Origin: an uncultured bacterium
Lineage (GTDB): Bacteria > Bacteroidota > Rhodothermia > Rhodothermales > UBA10348
Length of the DNA: 64,000 nt
Reading direction: 5' to 3'
Assembly (NCBI GenBank): GCA_938018055.1
Contig: CALIKL010000018.1
Coordinates: 1-64,000 of the forward strand
Shown here: piece after piece, positions 9,737 to 18,799 of the stretch
How positions within the stretch are numbered: the stretch's first letter is position 1
Layout of the letters: each line of letters opens with the position of its first letter
Position numbers and translations under genes: made by a program
The notes under the pieces: generated by a model
Database searches by the model: none
Told to the model about the DNA's origin: nothing
The model's input: the letters and a program-made list of their open reading frames with translations, nothing else

Positions 9737-10149
9737 TTGGATTGACCGAAGCCACGTCACAGCCTGATCTGGATGCATTTGGGACGCAGTATGCACAGGC
9801 CTGGAGTAGTCAACGTCCCAAGGCCGTAGCGGCGATGTTTGCCGAGGATGGATGGATTGCCATCAACGATGAAGAACCGGCACGTGGTCGCGAGGCTGTT
9901 GAAGGGGTCGCGCGCGGATTCATGACGGACTTCCCGGATCTGGATGTGCGATGTGATTGCTTGGCATTCGTGGAAGGGGAACTGCGCTGGCACTGGACCA
10001 TGAAGGGCACCAACACAGGACCAAGAGGAACCGGAAAGGCGATACTGATCAGCGGCTACGAATCGTTGGTTATTGGCGAAGACGGACTGATCGTCTCGGC
10101 TCACGGGCATTTTGATCAACAGGATTGGGGCCGACAGCTGGGCGGATGA
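9733..10149 (+). CDS. SnoaL-like / DUF4440 (NTF2-like) protein
   Basis: AWSSQRPKAVAAMFAEDGWIAINDEEPARGREAVEGVARGFMTDFPDL...; probable TTG start overlapping previous stop. Confidence 0.75.
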   Translation: MIGLTEATSQPDLDAFGTQYAQAWSSQRPKAVAAMFAEDGWIAINDEEPARGREAVEGVARGFMTDFPDLDVRCDCLAFVEGELRWHWTMKGTNTGPRGTGKAILISGYESLVIGEDGLIVSAHGHFDQQDWGRQLGG

Positions 10150-11375
10150 GTGATGCACGCGCGGATATCGTGATCGTAGGCGCCGGTGCAGCCGGACTCA
10201 TGGCTGCCATTTGGGCGGGCCGAAGGCATCCTGAGAAGTCGATCGTCCTGTTGGATGGGGCGCGCAAGCTGGGCGCGAAGATTCTCGTTGCAGGCGGTGG
10301 TCGCTGCAATGTCACACACTACGAAGTCGATCCGGGTCGCTATGCCGGATCATCAAAATCAGCCATCGCCAAAGTGTTGCGGCGCTTCGATGTAGAGCAA
10401 ACAACGACCTTTTTCCGTGAGCAGGGGGTCGAGCTCAAACGAGAAGAAACAGGCAAATTGTTTCCCACCACGGACAATGCACGCGATGTGTTGAATGCAC
10501 TGCTGCGTGCCGCCCGAGAGGCCGGTGTGAGCGTCCAGCATCCGCGACGTGTGGAAGCCGTCAGCAAGACAGTCACCGGATATGCAGTGAGCGGGGAGTG
10601 GGGGCGATTGGAGTGCAGTCAGCTCGTGCTGGCTACTGGCGGCAAGGCGTTGCCGCGCTCTGGCTCTGATGGGAAAGGACTTGAGTTCGCTCAGACGTTG
10701 GGCCATAGCGTCACCCGCACGTTTCCATCACTCGTGCCGCTGACATTGCCCAAGGACGATCCGGTCTGCAGTCTGAGCGGCATCACGTTGCCTGCCACAC
10801 TACGTCTGCATACGAGCACGGGCAAGCACATCATTGATTTCACCAATTCGACGCTTTGTACGCATTTCGGCCTGTCCGGTCCATCGGTGCTGGATATCAG
10901 CCGGTATTTATTGGATTTGCAGGAATCTGATCCGGGCGCGTATCTCACGGTCAATTGGATGCCCGGCACATCGGCCCAAGAAATCGATCAGGCTTTGCTT
11001 TCGCTGGGACACGCCTCCATCCGCAAATATCTTCGTCAGGAATTGCCGGATCGCATGGTTGACATGATGCTAGGCGTAGCCGGTGTGGACGTGGATACGA
11101 TGGGAGACCAACTGCCAAAGGCTAATCGCAAGCAGCTGGTGCGCGCAGTCACCGGGATGCACTTGAACGTGACAGGCCATCGAGGCTACAAATATGCCGA
11201 GGTCACTGCAGGGGGCGTTCCTCTCAGAGAACTGAATCTCAAGCACATGGAGTCCCGCAAGACGCCCGGTCTGTTTTTGTGTGGTGAAATCTGTGACGTG
11301 GACGGGCCCATCGGTGGGCTCAATTTTCAGTGGGCGTGGGCCAGTGGGTATGTTGTCGGGGCCTCTCTGAGCTGA
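10146..11375 (+). CDS. NAD(P)/FAD-dependent oxidoreductase, HI0933/BaiN-like family
   Basis: ADIVIVGAGAAGLMAA dinucleotide motif, KILVAGGGRCNVTH, C-terminal GLFLCGEICDVDGPIGGLNFQWAWASG; ATG at 10146 overlaps upstream stop (ATGA). Confidence 0.92.
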   Translation: MSDARADIVIVGAGAAGLMAAIWAGRRHPEKSIVLLDGARKLGAKILVAGGGRCNVTHYEVDPGRYAGSSKSAIAKVLRRFDVEQTTTFFREQGVELKREETGKLFPTTDNARDVLNALLRAAREAGVSVQHPRRVEAVSKTVTGYAVSGEWGRLECSQLVLATGGKALPRSGSDGKGLEFAQTLGHSVTRTFPSLVPLTLPKDDPVCSLSGITLPATLRLHTSTGKHIIDFTNSTLCTHFGLSGPSVLDISRYLLDLQESDPGAYLTVNWMPGTSAQEIDQALLSLGHASIRKYLRQELPDRMVDMMLGVAGVDVDTMGDQLPKANRKQLVRAVTGMHLNVTGHRGYKYAEVTAGGVPLRELNLKHMESRKTPGLFLCGEICDVDGPIGGLNFQWAWASGYVVGASLS

Positions 11376-11527
11376 AATCATGCCGATCAATCCACTCAGC
11401 CCGCTCAAAAAGCTCATGAACACGCTGCCGCAATCCGCTCGCATGAATTGGATCAAACAATAAGCATTGACAACGCCAGGATTCCCGTACGACATTTAGC
11501 ACTCACCCCAAATCCATCCGCACAGCC

Positions 11528-13930
11528 ATGCATCGCATTCTTTTTTCTATGTTCGTCGCCGTGTTCTTTGTCTTCGCAACCACTGACGTGAAGGCACAAT
11601 CCGGTTCTTTTGGCACTTCGATCGCGCTTGATGGCGATGAGCTCATTGTAGGAGAGCCTAATACGTCGTTTCGCGAGGGCTCGGTTTACGTGTATGCCCA
11701 CGGTGCAAACGGCTGGACGATGCAGGATCGATTGACGGCACCTGACGCCAACATGGCTGATGGTTTCGGGACGGTCGTCGCTCGTGACGGGCGCACGTTG
11801 CTGGTCGGGCAGAAGAACGGCCCGGTCCATGTCTATGATGGATCATCGGGTTCGTGGCAGCACGTTGGCGTGATTGCCGATGGAGGAACGAACGGTTTGG
11901 ATCCCGGATGCCAGCAATACGGATACTGTGGAACGGATTTCGGTGTCACGCTGGCGCTGAACAGGGATTGGCTGCTTATTGGGGAGCCAGGACAGATTCC
12001 GCAGCGACGCCGCGGCCAAGAAGAAATGCCGGTTGCTCCGGAAGGCAAGGTGCACGTGTATTCCCGAAACGGGGATGGCGGATTCAATTACGAGACGATG
12101 TTTCAGCACAACACCTCAACGGCAGGAGACCGTTTTGGCGAGACGATTCACCTTTCGGGCGATCGCGCATTCATCTCCGCACCGGGCTGGAATGATGACT
12201 ACGCGGGCCTAGAGTCTGTGGGACGCGTAATCCAGTTCGAATTACGGAGCAACATCTGGGTGGAGACGGGCGCACTTCCGTTCTTCGCAGAATCGGCGGC
12301 GCGTTTTGGCCATGCCATGGCACATGACGGCAGCCAGCTGCTGGTTGGCGCGCCGGGATCACACCGAAGCCGCGGGGCCGTATTCGTTTATGAGCAGCAC
12401 GAAGGCGCCTGGGAGCCGGTACGGGTTCTGCGATTGGCTGATGGAGAGATCGGCGATCGCTTCGGCAGTGGCATTGCGTATTCGGGCCGAGAGATCTGGG
12501 TAGGCGCGCCTGCTCAGCGCGGCAATGACACCGGATCGGTGTTCGTCTTTGCACCTGACGAAGAAGGCGATCTTTCTGACACACCCACCCGCATTCAGCT
12601 GGAAGACACAGTCGAGCGCGACTGGTTCGGTGATGCAATCGTAGCCGATGGCGGGAACGTAATCGTTGAATCGCCGGGTATGCACCACCAGTCTGGTGCC
12701 CTGTATGCTTATTCCAGCGCTGATTCAGAAGGCCATATGCTCGTTGGGCCGCCTGACGGTCTCGCCGCCCTCGTGGGCGAGGAAAAGGAATGCGAAGACG
12801 GCAAGATTGGCCCGTTTGACTGCCAGGATGTGGATCTGCTTTCCTTCGTGCCCAACACCATCCTTCGCGACGGTGATCATGCACGCGGCGTTCGCACCAA
12901 TGACAACTGGGGCTGGACGGACCCGGAGACAGGCCGCGAATACGCCCTCGTAGGTCGCAATGACGGTACCAGCTTCATCGACATCACCGATCCTACGAAT
13001 CCAGTTCTGGTTGGCGACCTGCCGAAGCCTTGGGGCACGCCGCCATCGCAGCTCTGGCGCGACATCAAGACGTATGAGGGGTACGCCTTCATCGTTGCTG
13101 ATGGCGCGGGCGACCACGGTATGCAGGTTTTCGACCTGACGCGCCTCCGCGACGTAACGGAAACGCCGGCCTTGTTTGAGCCCGATGTGCACTATACGGG
13201 CATCGCAAGCTCACATAACGTTGTCATCAACGAGGACACGGGTTTTGCCTACCTGATTGACGGCCCTACATGTGGCGGCGGGCTGTACATGATGGATATT
13301 AAGAATCCGCTCAACCCGACGTTCGTGGGATGTGCCAAGACAGGCGAGCGTGGCACGCACGATTCACAGTGTGTGGTCTATAGTGGCCCTGACACCCGAT
13401 ATACGGGCAACGAGATCTGCCTGAATTCCAATGGGGCCTACTTCGAAATCCAGGATGTCACCGACAAGTCGAACCCTGTTGCGCTATCAACGGGATCGTC
13501 GCCCAATGCGGCGTACATCCACCAGGGATGGCTCACCGACGATCAGCGCTACTTCTATCAGGATGATGAGTCCGATGTGATCCGCGGCAACGTGGAGACC
13601 ACACGCACACTGGTCTGGGACATTTCGGACCTGGAAGATCCGATCCTGGTCAAGGAGTTCATGGGGTCAATGCCTGCCAGTGCGCACAACCTGTATCTGA
13701 AGGACGGCTATGCCTACCAGGCCAACTACCGCTATGGGTTACACGTGCTGGACGTGTCGGACCCCGAGAATCCGGTTGAAGTCGGCTACTTCGACACGTC
13801 GCCCACCATGGATGGTCCCGGATTCAGTGGCGCCTGGAGTACCTATCCCTTCTTCGAGAGTGGAACGGTCATGATCACCTCGCTGCGAGAGGGTGTCTTC
13901 TTCCTGAAGAACAAGAAGAAAGAGATGTAA
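11528..13930 (+). CDS. Choice-of-anchor B family protein with N-terminal FG-GAP-like repeats, secreted
   Basis: Signal peptide; repeated FGxxIALDGDELIVGEP; LVIVD/choice-of-anchor-B core WGWTDPETGREYALVGRNDGTSFIDITDPTNPVLVGDLP. Confidence 0.85.
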   Translation: MHRILFSMFVAVFFVFATTDVKAQSGSFGTSIALDGDELIVGEPNTSFREGSVYVYAHGANGWTMQDRLTAPDANMADGFGTVVARDGRTLLVGQKNGPVHVYDGSSGSWQHVGVIADGGTNGLDPGCQQYGYCGTDFGVTLALNRDWLLIGEPGQIPQRRRGQEEMPVAPEGKVHVYSRNGDGGFNYETMFQHNTSTAGDRFGETIHLSGDRAFISAPGWNDDYAGLESVGRVIQFELRSNIWVETGALPFFAESAARFGHAMAHDGSQLLVGAPGSHRSRGAVFVYEQHEGAWEPVRVLRLADGEIGDRFGSGIAYSGREIWVGAPAQRGNDTGSVFVFAPDEEGDLSDTPTRIQLEDTVERDWFGDAIVADGGNVIVESPGMHHQSGALYAYSSADSEGHMLVGPPDGLAALVGEEKECEDGKIGPFDCQDVDLLSFVPNTILRDGDHARGVRTNDNWGWTDPETGREYALVGRNDGTSFIDITDPTNPVLVGDLPKPWGTPPSQLWRDIKTYEGYAFIVADGAGDHGMQVFDLTRLRDVTETPALFEPDVHYTGIASSHNVVINEDTGFAYLIDGPTCGGGLYMMDIKNPLNPTFVGCAKTGERGTHDSQCVVYSGPDTRYTGNEICLNSNGAYFEIQDVTDKSNPVALSTGSSPNAAYIHQGWLTDDQRYFYQDDESDVIRGNVETTRTLVWDISDLEDPILVKEFMGSMPASAHNLYLKDGYAYQANYRYGLHVLDVSDPENPVEVGYFDTSPTMDGPGFSGAWSTYPFFESGTVMITSLREGVFFLKNKKKEM

Positions 13931-14027
13931 TAGCTCTAATTGATGAGTCGCTTCAAGGACGTCCGGTTCCGCTCAGGCGGGAGAGCCGGCTGAAAAGACC
14001 ATGGAGCTGCCCGGGAGGTGAACAGGG

Positions 14028-14888
14028 TCAATCCGTGCGCGATTCGTGCTTGACCCAGTCCACTTCCATGGTCCACGTCGTGTCCATGGCAGAGGCATCG
14101 ATCTTCGCAAAGTTGATGATGGCAAACATGGGCTCCGTGATTACGTCTGCAAGCCCATCGTTGCGTGCGACTTCTTCGCCGTCCAAAAGGAAGATCAAGT
14201 CGCTGTCACTCCATTCGACTCCATACTCGTGGTAGCTGTCGAGGTCGGCTTCCAGGTCGCGCTGATAGGTCCACCAGTCACCATTGCATGGCTCATCTTC
14301 CAGTTCGATGATAGAGCGGGCAACGTACTTGTCTTCGGGCGCTGCCGTGCCGTGATGCTCAAAGATGTCGATTTCACCAGAGCCGAACTGAGGCCAGCAA
14401 ACCGTTTCATCATCTTCCTGGACGGGGGGCTCATTGTTGCGGGCGCCCAGCAGCCACCAAGCGGGAAACATGCCATCGGAGCCGGTGCCTGCAACGCGCA
14501 AGCGCGCTGTCCATCGACCCTCGGAGAACTCCTTCAGGTTTTTGGAGGCGATCCGACCTGCAACATACTGGGTGGGAGGATGCTGTTCGCCGAATTTGCT
14601 CATGTTGTCGCACTCGACGGATTCTCCCAAGTCGATGACGCGCACCTTCAGTGTTCCATCCGATACTTCCCGCGTTCCCATGGCACCGTCACGTAGATAG
14701 CACTGGTCTTCGTTGTTGACCCAGAGAATCTGGTCCTGCCAGTTGTCGGTATTGAACGTGTCGAAGTCGTCGAAGAAGGTGGTGGTCCACCCGTCGTTTT
14801 CGGTCACATCGGCTGCTTCCTCGGTCGCGCACGCGCTTACCAGCAGGGCGAGGAATAGGATGAGTGCTGTTGGTTTCAGTGGGCTCAT
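14028..14888 (-). CDS. Glycoside hydrolase family 16 lipoprotein (beta-glucanase/laminarinase-like)
   Basis: Lipobox LLVSAC; GH16 catalytic motif SGEIDIFEHHG; GRWTARLRV. Confidence 0.88.
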   Translation of the reverse strand: MSPLKPTALILFLALLVSACATEEAADVTENDGWTTTFFDDFDTFNTDNWQDQILWVNNEDQCYLRDGAMGTREVSDGTLKVRVIDLGESVECDNMSKFGEQHPPTQYVAGRIASKNLKEFSEGRWTARLRVAGTGSDGMFPAWWLLGARNNEPPVQEDDETVCWPQFGSGEIDIFEHHGTAAPEDKYVARSIIELEDEPCNGDWWTYQRDLEADLDSYHEYGVEWSDSDLIFLLDGEEVARNDGLADVITEPMFAIINFAKIDASAMDTTWTMEVDWVKHESRTD

Positions 14889-15610
14889 GATCCGCTCAGG
14901 TCCTTGATGAAGATGTTGCGCCAGCGAATTTCGCCGCCGTGCGTCTGCAATTGAATGGGTCCGCGCTCGAAAATAGGAATGGATCGATCGAAATAATTCT
15001 CCATGACCGCATTATCGACGACTGATGTGCCGTTCAGCCATACACTGACGCGATCTTCCCTCATGATGATGCGAAAGGTGTTCCACTCGCCAAACGGCCG
15101 GTCCATGGCGACGAGTGGGTCTTTGCCCGGTGCCCCCGGACTGTTATTCCAAAGACCGCCAGACCCTTTGTCGGCGCCCAGATCCCATTTTCCTCCTTCC
15201 TCGGTAGTATCCCAGATCTGTACTTGAGGCACGCCTCGCAGGTAGATTCCGCTGTCTGCACCGGGTACTGTCTTGTACTCAAGTAACAGTTCGAAATCTG
15301 CATAGTCCTCATTGGTGGTCAGATAGAGCCCTTCACCGTCGTTTACCAGTTCTCCATTGTCCACCGACCAGTGTTTGCGAATGTTTGCGCGTGTACTGTC
15401 TTTATGTATCTCGAGTGCCTCAGGAGTCATGGCCCACAGGACCCTGGGATCTTCCGTACCGTGACCATACCAACCTTCGAGGTCGATGCCATTGAACAAC
15501 GCAGCATATCCCTCAGGTGCCTGATTGTGATCTGGTGTCACAGGTTCAGCGGGAGGCTGCGCACAGCCCGCAAGGATGAGAAGAGGAAGGAGCAGGATGT
15601 TTTTCATCAA
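14885..15610 (-). CDS. DUF1080 (3-keto-disaccharide hydrolase domain) lipoprotein
   Basis: LILAGC lipobox; GYAALFNGIDLEGWYG..., LLLEYKTVPGADSGIYLRGVPQVQIWD; overlaps GH16 start (4 nt). Confidence 0.9.
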   Translation of the reverse strand: MMKNILLLPLLILAGCAQPPAEPVTPDHNQAPEGYAALFNGIDLEGWYGHGTEDPRVLWAMTPEALEIHKDSTRANIRKHWSVDNGELVNDGEGLYLTTNEDYADFELLLEYKTVPGADSGIYLRGVPQVQIWDTTEEGGKWDLGADKGSGGLWNNSPGAPGKDPLVAMDRPFGEWNTFRIIMREDRVSVWLNGTSVVDNAVMENYFDRSIPIFERGPIQLQTHGGEIRWRNIFIKDLSGS

Positions 15611-15687
15611 CAGTGCAGCTTGGTTAGGTGGTTGGGCGTGGAGTACACTCTTCTAGAAACCTAATCAGTAGAGCGCATCTCATCCTC

Positions 15688-16866
15688 ATGAAAGATACCC
15701 GGCGCATAGCATCATTGTGTACGGTCATGCTCGTGGTGATCATTTCAGGCTGCCAGGAAGCGCCTATCGAGCCTTACCAAATTGAATTTGGAGAGCCTGT
15801 CGTCTTGGAAGTAGATCCACATCGGTCTGCCAACGCTGAAATTGCAGACTTCAACAGAGATGGGCACCAGGATGTGGCTTTGGCTATTGGTCGGCACTGG
15901 GAAGGCCAAAATACCGTGCTCTTCGGGGATGGCACAGGAGGATTCAGTCGTGTGGACACGCTCTCGAATCCGGGAGATCGTACCTATTCGATGTCTGCGG
16001 CTGATATGGACGGCGATGGAGATCTTGATCTGGTCGTGTCGAACGACCGCCCGGACGCCAACTATGTGCTGTTCAATGATGGTTCAGGTGGATTCATGGA
16101 GCGCCTGGAATTCGGCGATGCCGATTGGCCTACCCGTAACAGCACGGTAGTGGATATCGATAACGATGGACGCCCCGATATCCTGGTCGCCAATCGCTCC
16201 GGTGATCCGAGGACAGAAGCTATCGAACCGGGCTCATTGGCTCTGGGTGGAGACAATTACATCTGCTTGAATAAACCCGGTAGCCCCATACAGATCGACT
16301 GCCAAGCGTTTTCATCTGGATCGGCGACGACAATTGCAGCCACAGACCTCAACAGTGATGCCATGGTCGATCTGATCGTTCCATACCGAGACGGTGGTCA
16401 GAGCCATGTCTTTTTGGGCGATGGCTCGGGTTCGTTCTCGGAATACACACCATTCGGGCCGGATAACGCTTCCTTTCGAGCTGCGCTGGCCGTCGATGCC
16501 AACCGGGACGGGCGCATGGATATCGTTGCGATCAATGATCGCGAGCGGAGCACCACGCTGTTCCTGCAAATCGAACCCTTCGGTTTTGATGCGGGTGAGC
16601 GAATTGACCACGGAGAATCCATTCCCTACGCGCTGGAAGTTGCTGATCTGAATGGAGACTCGCACGATGACATTATTGTCGGGTACCGGCAGGCGCCGTC
16701 CATCCTTTTCGTCAATGGAGGGTCAGCACTGGAACCCCATGTATTTGGCGACAGCTTGGGCGCAGCTTATGGCTACGGCATTGGAGATGTTGACGGTAAT
16801 GGCCGCGTAGATATCGCGGTTGCCCGATCAGGAGCCTCAGATCTGCTTTTTCTATCCGCTCGATAG
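15688..16866 (+). CDS. FG-GAP/VCBS repeat lipoprotein
   Basis: ATG 15688, lipobox VIISGC; repeated DxNxDGxxD calcium-binding-like motifs (DFNRDGHQDVAL, DMDGDGDLDLVV, DIDNDGRPDILV). Confidence 0.88.
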   Translation: MKDTRRIASLCTVMLVVIISGCQEAPIEPYQIEFGEPVVLEVDPHRSANAEIADFNRDGHQDVALAIGRHWEGQNTVLFGDGTGGFSRVDTLSNPGDRTYSMSAADMDGDGDLDLVVSNDRPDANYVLFNDGSGGFMERLEFGDADWPTRNSTVVDIDNDGRPDILVANRSGDPRTEAIEPGSLALGGDNYICLNKPGSPIQIDCQAFSSGSATTIAATDLNSDAMVDLIVPYRDGGQSHVFLGDGSGSFSEYTPFGPDNASFRAALAVDANRDGRMDIVAINDRERSTTLFLQIEPFGFDAGERIDHGESIPYALEVADLNGDSHDDIIVGYRQAPSILFVNGGSALEPHVFGDSLGAAYGYGIGDVDGNGRVDIAVARSGASDLLFLSAR

Positions 16867-17209
16867 CGTTGAGCTTCAAGCGTTTACCGTGAAGAGGGAA
16901 CCTGCGGGTTGAGCGTCGGTTTTGCGCCTCCTACTCTGGCACCGCCTTCCCGGGCGGACAGCAGGTCCTCCATCGCGCGGAGCATGATATTTTATCCGCA
17001 CAGCGAGCCGGGTCATTCTCCGGCAGTCATTTTTGGGAGGCAGCGCCATATTTTCTCCAGCCCCTCTCTGCTGTACGGGTTTGACCATTTACCGTACCGA
17101 GCCTCTCGGTTGACGCTCTAGAGTGTCCCGTGATCGAGCGTTTCCTTCATGCAATTCGTAGCTGCTCACAAGGTGGCTTGACGCATGTAGTGCGGCTAAT
17201 TCCAATTTC

Positions 17210-18502
17210 ATGACGACCAAAAATTCCAATTCTTCGAACGGATTCATCCAGTTCGGACTCCATCAAAGCATCATGCGTGGCATTCAGGACGCTGGCTTTT
17301 CTGAACCACGCCCCATTCAGCGAGAAGCGATCGCTCCCGCCCAAGAAGGGAGAGATGTACTGGGTCTGGCACAGACCGGAACCGGAAAAACGGCGGCGTT
17401 TGCGCTTCCAGTCATCGATTCCATCCTCCGATATCGTCCCCGACACACCAGTGCATTGATCCTTGCTCCAACTCGGGAGCTGGCAAACCAAATTGCTGAC
17501 GAGATCGAGGTATTTGTCAAGCATACCCGGGTGTCGTTTACCACCATTTATGGCGGGACGCCCATGGGCAAGCAAATCAGAACCGCAAGAAGGCGACCAG
17601 ACATCATCGTTGGTTGTCCTGGTCGTGTCCTCGATTTGATGCAACAAGGTCACCTTGATCTGCGTGACCTTGATACACTGGTACTCGATGAGGCTGATCA
17701 CATGTTCGACATGGGCTTCTTGCCTGATATCCGTCGCATCATTGATCGACTACCCAAAGAGCGTCAAAATCTGCTCTTTTCGGCAACCATGCCGCGTGAC
17801 ATCCGCAAATTGGCAGATGACATGCTGGATCAGCCGCACATCATCGAGTTGGCCGATTCCGCACCGGCTTCCACCATTGATCACGGTCTTTACAACATCA
17901 AGGAAAGCAGTAAACGAGACCTTCTGGACCAGCTGCTTGAGGCAGAAGAGTGCCAGACCGCCATCATCTTCACACGCACCAAGCATCGCGCCAAGCGCCT
18001 TGCCCGTCAGCTGGAAAACAATGGCCACCGAAGTGTTGCGTTGCAGGGCAACATGTCCCAGGCAGCCCGCGATCGTGCGATGAAAGGCTTTCGCAACGGG
18101 GAATTCGATATCCTGGTTGCCACAGATATCGCGGCGCGAGGAATTGACGTCGAGAAGGTATCGCATGTTATCAACTACGACGTCCCGAATACGCCCCAGG
18201 CCTACACTCACCGCATCGGTCGTACTGGACGCTCTGAAGCTGAAGGCATGGCGTACACGTTTGTAACGGGAAGTGATATCGGATGGCTCCGAGCTACTGA
18301 GCGAATGATCGGATCTCCCATCGAACGTTTGCAGGCTGACGGATTCGCGCCGGATTTTTCCGAAGCAGACTCAACGGCGCGACACGGTCGTCGCCGGGGT
18401 AATCGTAGCCAGCGAAGCGGAGGGCGAAACCGTCAAGGAGGTGGTACGCGCAAGCATCGCCGAAAGACGCAGAACAGCCGCCAGGCCAACGGGCGCCGGT
18501 AG
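17210..18502 (+). CDS. DEAD-box ATP-dependent RNA helicase (RhlE-like) with basic tail
   Basis: AQTGTGKTAAFALP, PTRELANQI, LDEADHMFDMGF, SATMP, HRIGRTGR; RGG-like C-terminal tail. Confidence 0.95.
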   Translation: MTTKNSNSSNGFIQFGLHQSIMRGIQDAGFSEPRPIQREAIAPAQEGRDVLGLAQTGTGKTAAFALPVIDSILRYRPRHTSALILAPTRELANQIADEIEVFVKHTRVSFTTIYGGTPMGKQIRTARRRPDIIVGCPGRVLDLMQQGHLDLRDLDTLVLDEADHMFDMGFLPDIRRIIDRLPKERQNLLFSATMPRDIRKLADDMLDQPHIIELADSAPASTIDHGLYNIKESSKRDLLDQLLEAEECQTAIIFTRTKHRAKRLARQLENNGHRSVALQGNMSQAARDRAMKGFRNGEFDILVATDIAARGIDVEKVSHVINYDVPNTPQAYTHRIGRTGRSEAEGMAYTFVTGSDIGWLRATERMIGSPIERLQADGFAPDFSEADSTARHGRRRGNRSQRSGGRNRQGGGTRKHRRKTQNSRQANGRR

Positions 18503-18594
18503 TGCAGGTATTGACGCCTAACGGTCCTTCAATGCGTGGCGGTGCCATTTTGGTTTGATCGGTGATTTCCGAGCCACCAGCTCAAAACCTACTT

Positions 18595-18772
18595 AGAGCT
18601 CTCACTGGATAAGAGGGAAGCGCTCACAAAAGGGCTTCCATTACCTGCATCTTCAAACTGCAGGGACACTCCGCTTCGCGTGAGAGAGTAACTTTCCAAC
18701 AGGAATCCAAGCGGAGATTAACATCCCGTCTTGGTAGATCAGGAGCAGCGCTTCGTTGCTCCTGATTTTTTT
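18595..18772 (+). ncRNA. Candidate structured leader RNA (possible riboswitch/attenuator) upstream of SulP gene
   Basis: Pairings by eye: 18599-18605/18680-18686, 18616-18621/18634-18639, 18644-18649/18659-18664, 18669-18676/18709-18716, plus terminator hairpin; located directly upstream of the coding start. Confidence 0.5.
18738..18772 (+). terminator. Intrinsic terminator in SulP leader
   Basis: ATCAGGAGCA-GCGCTTCGT-TGCTCCTGAT followed by TTTTTT, 28 nt before ATG 18800. Confidence 0.85.
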
Positions 18773-18799
18773 GTTTCAAACGGTCCAAGGCTCTCTTTC

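Noticed and set aside
12171-12884. 237-aa minus-strand ORF
   Set aside because: Arg/Pro/His-rich antisense shadow of the choice-of-anchor B gene.
14046-14696. 216-aa plus-strand ORF
   Set aside because: Antisense to GH16 gene, which has the catalytic motif and signal peptide.
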